Shown here piece after piece: positions 59,945-64,000 of a stretch of DNA of 64,000 nucleotides (the stretch's first letter is position 1; each line of letters begins with the position of its first letter). The position numbers were made by a program, and so were the translations under genes. The notes under the pieces were generated by a model. That model ran no database searches, was not told the DNA's origin, and saw only the letters and a program-made list of their open reading frames with translations. The DNA is from Massilia putida (GTDB taxonomy: Bacteria > Pseudomonadota > Gammaproteobacteria > Burkholderiales > Burkholderiaceae_D): positions 1-64,000 of the forward strand of contig NZ_CP019036.1 of assembly GCF_001941825.1 (NCBI RefSeq), given 5' to 3'.

Positions 59945-59985
59945 GACTTAGTAAATACTTAGCGTGCTAAGGGTTTGCTAAGTCT
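59945..59985. promoter_or_regulatory. Response-regulator binding region between divergent operons
   Basis: CTTAG occurs at 59947 and 59958, and CTAAG at 59967 and 59978. Each pair repeats at 11 bp, and the two pairs mirror each other inside AGACTTAG...CTAAGTCT. Direct repeats with 11-bp spacing are the binding pattern of OmpR/PmrA-type regulators. The mirror arrangement suggests control of both directions. Confidence 0.75.
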
Positions 59986-60025
59986 GGGACGTTATTTTTC
60001 CGGCACCTCACGATTTCGATGCTCC

Positions 60026-61432
60026 ATGCCAGAGACACCGCCATCTTTCCCCTGCCCGCGCAGCGTCATGCTGCCGCTCGTCCTATGCATGTTGCTTTCC
60101 GGATGCGCGGTCCAACGCTACGTCGCAATGCCGTTTGACGCGGGGACGAGCGCTAAGGCACTGGCAGCTCGCTCTCTGGACGCAGAAGACCTGCGGAAGT
60201 ATATCCAGGCCGGGCATCAGGGCAGCCTGCCACTCGAATGGCCGCCACGCCAGTGGACACTGGACCTGTTGACACAGGTAGCCTTTCACTTCAATCCCGA
60301 CCTGGAGGCGGCACGGGCTAAACTGGCCGCAGCGGAAGCGGCAGTGACCACGGCCAGACAGGTCCCCAATCCAACCTTGCAGGTGCCTCTGCAATATGCG
60401 CTGATCCCCAAGGATGGCGAATCGTCATGGACGCTGGGGCTGGCGTTGGATGTGCCGATCGAAACCCAGGGCAAACGAGGGTTTCGTGTGGCCGTTGCGT
60501 CCCATCAAGCCACTGCCGCGCGCTTGCAGTTGGCAAGCATCGGATGGGATGTGCGCAGCCGCTTGCGGCAGCAGCTCCTGGTGTTGTGGGCGAGTACGGA
60601 GAAAGCGCGGCTGCTCCAACAGCAGGTCGAGCTAGACCAGTCGCTGGTTGCCCTGCTCCAGCGGCGGCTGCGCGAAGGATATATCTCGGCCCGTGAAGTG
60701 AACCAGCAGCAGCTCGCGCTGATCCAGTCGAGCACCGACCTGCTGAACGCCCGTAAGGAAGCTCGCGGCGCACGCATCGAAGTAGCGGGCCTGCTCGGAC
60801 TGAACTCGCATGCCCTGGATGGAATCGAGCTGGACCTGGGCGAGTTCGTGCAGCCGGATCCTCCGCTTCCGGCTGCCGAACTGAAGACCCTGGTCTTGCA
60901 AAACCGTGCGGATGTGAGGGCGGCGCTGGAAGGCTACGAGGCGAGCCAGTCGGCCCTGCAGCTCGAAGTCGCCAAACAATACCCGGACATCCACCTCGGC
61001 CCTGGCTACACCTTCGACCAGGGAGTCAGGAAGCCCGGATTCGATTTTACCGGCATTGAACTTCCGCTGTTCAACCGGAACGAAGGACCGATCGCGGAAG
61101 CCAGTGCACGACGGCAGGAAGCAGCGGCCGGCGTCCGGCAGGCGCAAACCAAGGCGTGGACCGAGCTGGATGGCGCTATGACGGCCTACCGCATCGCGCG
61201 CGACGCCCTGCGCGAGGCCGACCAGCAATTCCTCGTCCAGCAGGAACAACTGGCAGCTACAAGACGCGCTTTCAAGTTGGGTGAGGACGATCGCGTATCG
61301 CTGGAAGCGAACCGAAAGACGGAACTCTCTGCCCGCCTTGCCTTGTTCGACGCATCCCTCCAGGTACAACAGGCGCTGGGGCGAATCGAAGATGCAATCC
61401 AACGTCCTCTGGCATCCGAATCGAAGAAATGA
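60026..61432 (+). CDS. Outer-membrane factor of an RND efflux system (CzcC/TolC type)
   Basis: About 468 residues. A lipoprotein signal (LPLVLCMLLSGC) lies at residues 15-29. Two outer-membrane-efflux repeats follow (about 90-280 and 300-465; NPDLEAARAKLAAAEAAVTTARQVPNPTL and RADVRAALEGYEASQSALQLEVAKQYPDIHL). It forms the exit duct. The start could be the ATG at 60026 or 60068; further upstream the frame overlaps the promoter. The ATG of the adaptor follows after 3 bp. Confidence 0.88.
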   Translation: MPETPPSFPCPRSVMLPLVLCMLLSGCAVQRYVAMPFDAGTSAKALAARSLDAEDLRKYIQAGHQGSLPLEWPPRQWTLDLLTQVAFHFNPDLEAARAKLAAAEAAVTTARQVPNPTLQVPLQYALIPKDGESSWTLGLALDVPIETQGKRGFRVAVASHQATAARLQLASIGWDVRSRLRQQLLVLWASTEKARLLQQQVELDQSLVALLQRRLREGYISAREVNQQQLALIQSSTDLLNARKEARGARIEVAGLLGLNSHALDGIELDLGEFVQPDPPLPAAELKTLVLQNRADVRAALEGYEASQSALQLEVAKQYPDIHLGPGYTFDQGVRKPGFDFTGIELPLFNRNEGPIAEASARRQEAAAGVRQAQTKAWTELDGAMTAYRIARDALREADQQFLVQQEQLAATRRAFKLGEDDRVSLEANRKTELSARLALFDASLQVQQALGRIEDAIQRPLASESKK

Positions 61433-61435
61433 CAT

Positions 61436-62469
61436 ATGCCCAAGATTAAACTCGCCAAGGTTTTGTTTTTGATGTCGCCAACGATTCTGGCGCTCGCGCT
61501 GGTGTCAGCCCATTGGATCAGCAAGAAGGAGCGATCAAGCGAGGCCGAGCGCGAAGCACCGATCCACAAGACGTTCGCGATCGAGGTCGACGATGGATTG
61601 ACGACGCTGACCGTGGACGAAGCTGCCCAGGCGCATAGCGGCATTCAGACGGCCGCGCTGGCGGCGGCGCAGGCAACGGACGGCCCCGCCCTCTACGGCA
61701 CGGTGATCGACTTGCAGCCCCTGTTCGACCTCGCCACCCGCTATGCGGCCGGCGCGGCAGACTTGCGCGCTGCGCAGGCGGAACTCGCGCAACGCGAAGC
61801 GGAACTGAAACGCGTACAGGCCCTGTATGACGACAAGCAGAACGTCTCGCGCAAAGCCCTGGATGCGGCGCACGCCGATGCCGAGGCGTCGAAAGCCAAG
61901 GCCAGCGCTGCGCAGATCGCCGTCACTGCCGTAGGAACGGCCCTACGGCAGCAATTCGGGCCGCGCGTCGCCGCCTGGGCTATGGCGCCGGCATCGCCCG
62001 AGCTAACCAGCTTAACGAACAGGACGGCGGTCCTGGTGCGTGTCGTGCTCTCGTCCCCAAACGACGTAGCGCCACAGCGCTTGACGCTGTCGGTCGATAT
62101 GAGCGCCCCAGTGGAAGCCCGCTTGATCTCCACATCGCCGCAGACGGATCCGGCCATGCAGGGCCAAGCCTGGCTGTATCGGGCGGATGCGCCATTGGCG
62201 GTTGGCGCCCGCCTGGCTGGCCGTAGCGGCGCGCAACAGCGTTCGGGCGTGCGAATTCCTAGTGAAGCGGTCGTGTGGTACGGCGGCCAGCCTTGGGCCT
62301 ACGTGCGCAAGAGCGCGAAGGAGTTCGAGCGGCGTCCGATTGTTCAGGCGACGCCCTCGGGCAATTCGTTTGTGGCTCTCAAAGGCTTCGATGCCGGCGA
62401 AGCGGTCGTGGTGCAGGGGGGCAACTGTTGCTATCAGAAGAGAGCCGCGCCTTGCTCAGCAGCGACTGA
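61436..62469 (+). CDS. RND periplasmic adaptor, frameshifted near its end
   Basis: From the ATG at 61436 the frame encodes a membrane-fusion protein: N-terminal anchor (MPKIKLAKVLFLMSPTILAL), a coiled-coil hairpin (RAAQAELAQREAELKRVQALYDDKQNVSRKALDAAH) and a C-terminal barrel (RIPSEAVVWYGGQPWAYVRK). At a G-run (62416-62421) the frame changes. The expected ending GQLLLSEESRALLSSD-stop is read one frame over and stops at 62467-62469. In the start frame there is no stop, so the adaptor reads straight into the pump gene. A one-base loss of G explains this. Confidence 0.8.
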
Positions 62470-62482
62470 CAGGCGTCCCACT

Positions 62483-64000
62483 ATGCTCACACCCATCATT
62501 GAATTTTCCGTACGCCTGCGCGGCGTGATCTTTGCCCTGGCTTGCCTGGTCGCGGGCTACGGCGTATATGCGCTGACCCAGTCGCGCCAAGACGTGTTCC
62601 CCGAGTTCGCGCCGCCGCTCGTCAGCATCCAGACCGAGGCCCCGGGTCTGTCGGCCGAGCAGGTCGAGCAACTGGTGACGCAGCGCGTCGAGAACGTGCT
62701 CGGCGGATCGATCGGCCTGCAATCGATGCGCTCGCAATCGATCCAGGGGGTCTCGGTGGTCAACCTCATCTTTGACGACACGGTCGACATCCAGCGCGCG
62801 CGCCAGACGGTGGCCGAACAAGTCTCAACGCTGGCCGGCAGCCTGCCCGCCGGCGTAGCGGTACCCAAGATGACGCCGCTGAGTTCCTCGACCAGCGTGA
62901 CGCTGGCTATCGGGTTGACCTCGTCCAAGCGCTCGCTAATGGACCTACGCAGCTTTGCCGAATGGACCTTGAAACCAAGACTGCTGGCCAGTCCCGGCGT
63001 TTCCGACATCGGTATCTACGGCGGCGAGATTAAGCAGTATCAGATCCAGGCCGATCCGGCGAAGCTGGTGCGCTACGGGCTGTCGCTCCAGGACGTTATT
63101 GCGGCCGCCAGGCGGGCGACCGGCATCCTCGGTTCGGGCGTCATCGATACGGCCAACCAGCGCCTAGTGTTGGACACGGTAGGCCAGCTTACAAACGCGG
63201 AGCAACTGGGCCAGGTGGTCCTGTTGCAGAAGAACGGGGCCGTTGTGCGCCTGGCCGACGTCGGCAAGGTCGTGGCCGGGCAGGAAACGCCAGTCAGCGG
63301 CGCGACCATCCAGGGCCGGCCTGGCGTCATCCTCATGGTCAGCAACCAGTACGGCTCGGACATCGTCAGCGTCACTAGGAACGTAGAAAGCCGCCTGGCC
63401 GCCATGAAGCAAGTGTTCGCTTCCGAGGGCATTGACTTGCATCCCAGCCTGTTTCGTCCTGCCGATTTCATTGCCACATCGACCACCCACCTGCGCAATG
63501 CCTTGCTGGTCGGTGCGGCGCTAGTCGTCATCGTATTGTTCCTATTCCTGTTCAACGTGCGCACGGCGCTGATCTCGGTGACGGCCATTCCGTTGTCCCT
63601 CCTCACGGCGCTTATCGTGCTGTACCACTTCAAGGTACCGCTGAACACGATGACGTTGGGCGGCTTGGCCATCGCGCTGGGCGAGGTTGTCGACGACGCC
63701 ATCATCGACGTGGAAAACATCTACCGCCGCCTACGGGAAAATCGCCATCTGCCGCAGCCACATCCAGTTGCCGACGTGGTCATCGCGGCGTCCACCGAAG
63801 TGCGCGGCGCCGTCATCTACGCCACGTTCACCGTGGCGGCAATCTTCCTACCAGTGCTGACCCTGTCTGGCGTGTCCGGCAAGCTGTTCGCGCCTCTCGG
63901 CATGGCCTATATCCTGGCTATCATGGCGTCGTTGCTGGTGGCACTGACGTTGACCCCAGCGCTGTGCTACGCGCTGCTTGCGGGACAGACCGAGGACAAG
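62483..64000 (+). CDS. Heavy-metal RND pump, 3' end outside the window
   Basis: 506 codons of a CzcA-type inner-membrane pump. The first membrane segment is VRLRGVIFALACLVAGYGVYAL. The periplasmic part follows (PEFAPPLVSIQTEAPGLSAEQVE...), then segments 2-4. The proton-relay motif in segment 4 is IALGEVVDDAIIDVENIYRRLREN, with Asp residues as expected for heavy-metal RND pumps. The GEVVDD form differs from the common CzcA (Zn/Co/Cd) and CusA (Cu/Ag) signatures, so the substrate is unknown. It shares its frame with the adaptor upstream. Confidence 0.88.
   Translation, partial: MLTPIIEFSVRLRGVIFALACLVAGYGVYALTQSRQDVFPEFAPPLVSIQTEAPGLSAEQVEQLVTQRVENVLGGSIGLQSMRSQSIQGVSVVNLIFDDTVDIQRARQTVAEQVSTLAGSLPAGVAVPKMTPLSSSTSVTLAIGLTSSKRSLMDLRSFAEWTLKPRLLASPGVSDIGIYGGEIKQYQIQADPAKLVRYGLSLQDVIAAARRATGILGSGVIDTANQRLVLDTVGQLTNAEQLGQVVLLQKNGAVVRLADVGKVVAGQETPVSGATIQGRPGVILMVSNQYGSDIVSVTRNVESRLAAMKQVFASEGIDLHPSLFRPADFIATSTTHLRNALLVGAALVVIVLFLFLFNVRTALISVTAIPLSLLTALIVLYHFKVPLNTMTLGGLAIALGEVVDDAIIDVENIYRRLRENRHLPQPHPVADVVIAASTEVRGAVIYATFTVAAIFLPVLTLSGVSGKLFAPLGMAYILAIMASLLVALTLTPALCYALLAGQTEDK

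Overview
The window is a piece of a large conjugative plasmid from a betaproteobacterium, most likely of the order Burkholderiales (an Oxalobacteraceae-like host is my guess). The evidence is the relaxase/MobC pair, a complete VirB1-VirB11 plus VirD4 set in the canonical Agrobacterium order, ParA/ParB, a KorA/TrfB-type repressor and a primase-like Rep protein. Both edges cut genes: an HTH-type gene at the left and a heavy-metal RND pump at the right.

Layout. 1-3.8 kb: a candidate oriT, mobC and the relaxase. 3.9-6.7 kb: a XamI-type restriction-modification island with its own small controller. 7.3-12.5 kb: accessory genes, namely a DUF2441-like protein, two envelope proteins, a Fic/VbhA-type toxin-antitoxin pair and a GIY-YIG nuclease module. 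12.5-18.0 kb: an IS5-family unit carrying cobalt/nickel-type efflux genes and a second IS5-family element, both inside the GIY-YIG gene. 18.4-32.2 kb: the conjugation operon on the minus strand, from virB1 to virD4 and an LPD7 protein. 32.4-36.1 kb: selU, an AlkB-like membrane oxygenase with a LuxR-type regulator, and small regulators. 36.3-42.7 kb: OmpW, an orphan RHH protein, rep, parA, parB and korA. 42.9-53.3 kb: an IS3-family element split by a 9.2-kb transposon. That transposon has TniA/TniB-like genes, a resolvase and an unusual ArsR-controlled envelope operon as cargo. 53.4-64 kb: a CoiA-like nuclease, an integrase remnant, an MFS transporter, a DedA-PAP2 fusion, a two-component system and an RND efflux operon.

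How the parts connect. A palindrome of the form TTTTCGCG-NN-CGCGAAAA occurs ten times between 9.1 and 41.4 kb and nowhere in the 42.8-64 kb block. It sits at gene ends, in virB gaps, upstream of parA and inside parB, so it is probably the site of a backbone-wide DNA-binding protein such as ParB. A GC-rich repeat of about 142 bp marks three junctions between backbone and cargo.

The least familiar systems are four. One is the cargo operon at 43.4-48.0 kb (ArsR, outer-membrane protein, FMN_bind-like protein, OB-fold-like protein, MacB-type ABC exporter, DsbD-alpha-like protein). The second is the IS5-type unit with efflux genes between its ends. The third is the restriction-modification promoter, which contains two copies of the presumed recognition site. 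The fourth is the LuxR/AlkB pair on a conjugative backbone.

Two frameshifts in G-runs (the response regulator at 59.27 kb and the RND adaptor at 62.42 kb) may be real or sequencing errors. All family assignments come from reading motifs; no search was run.
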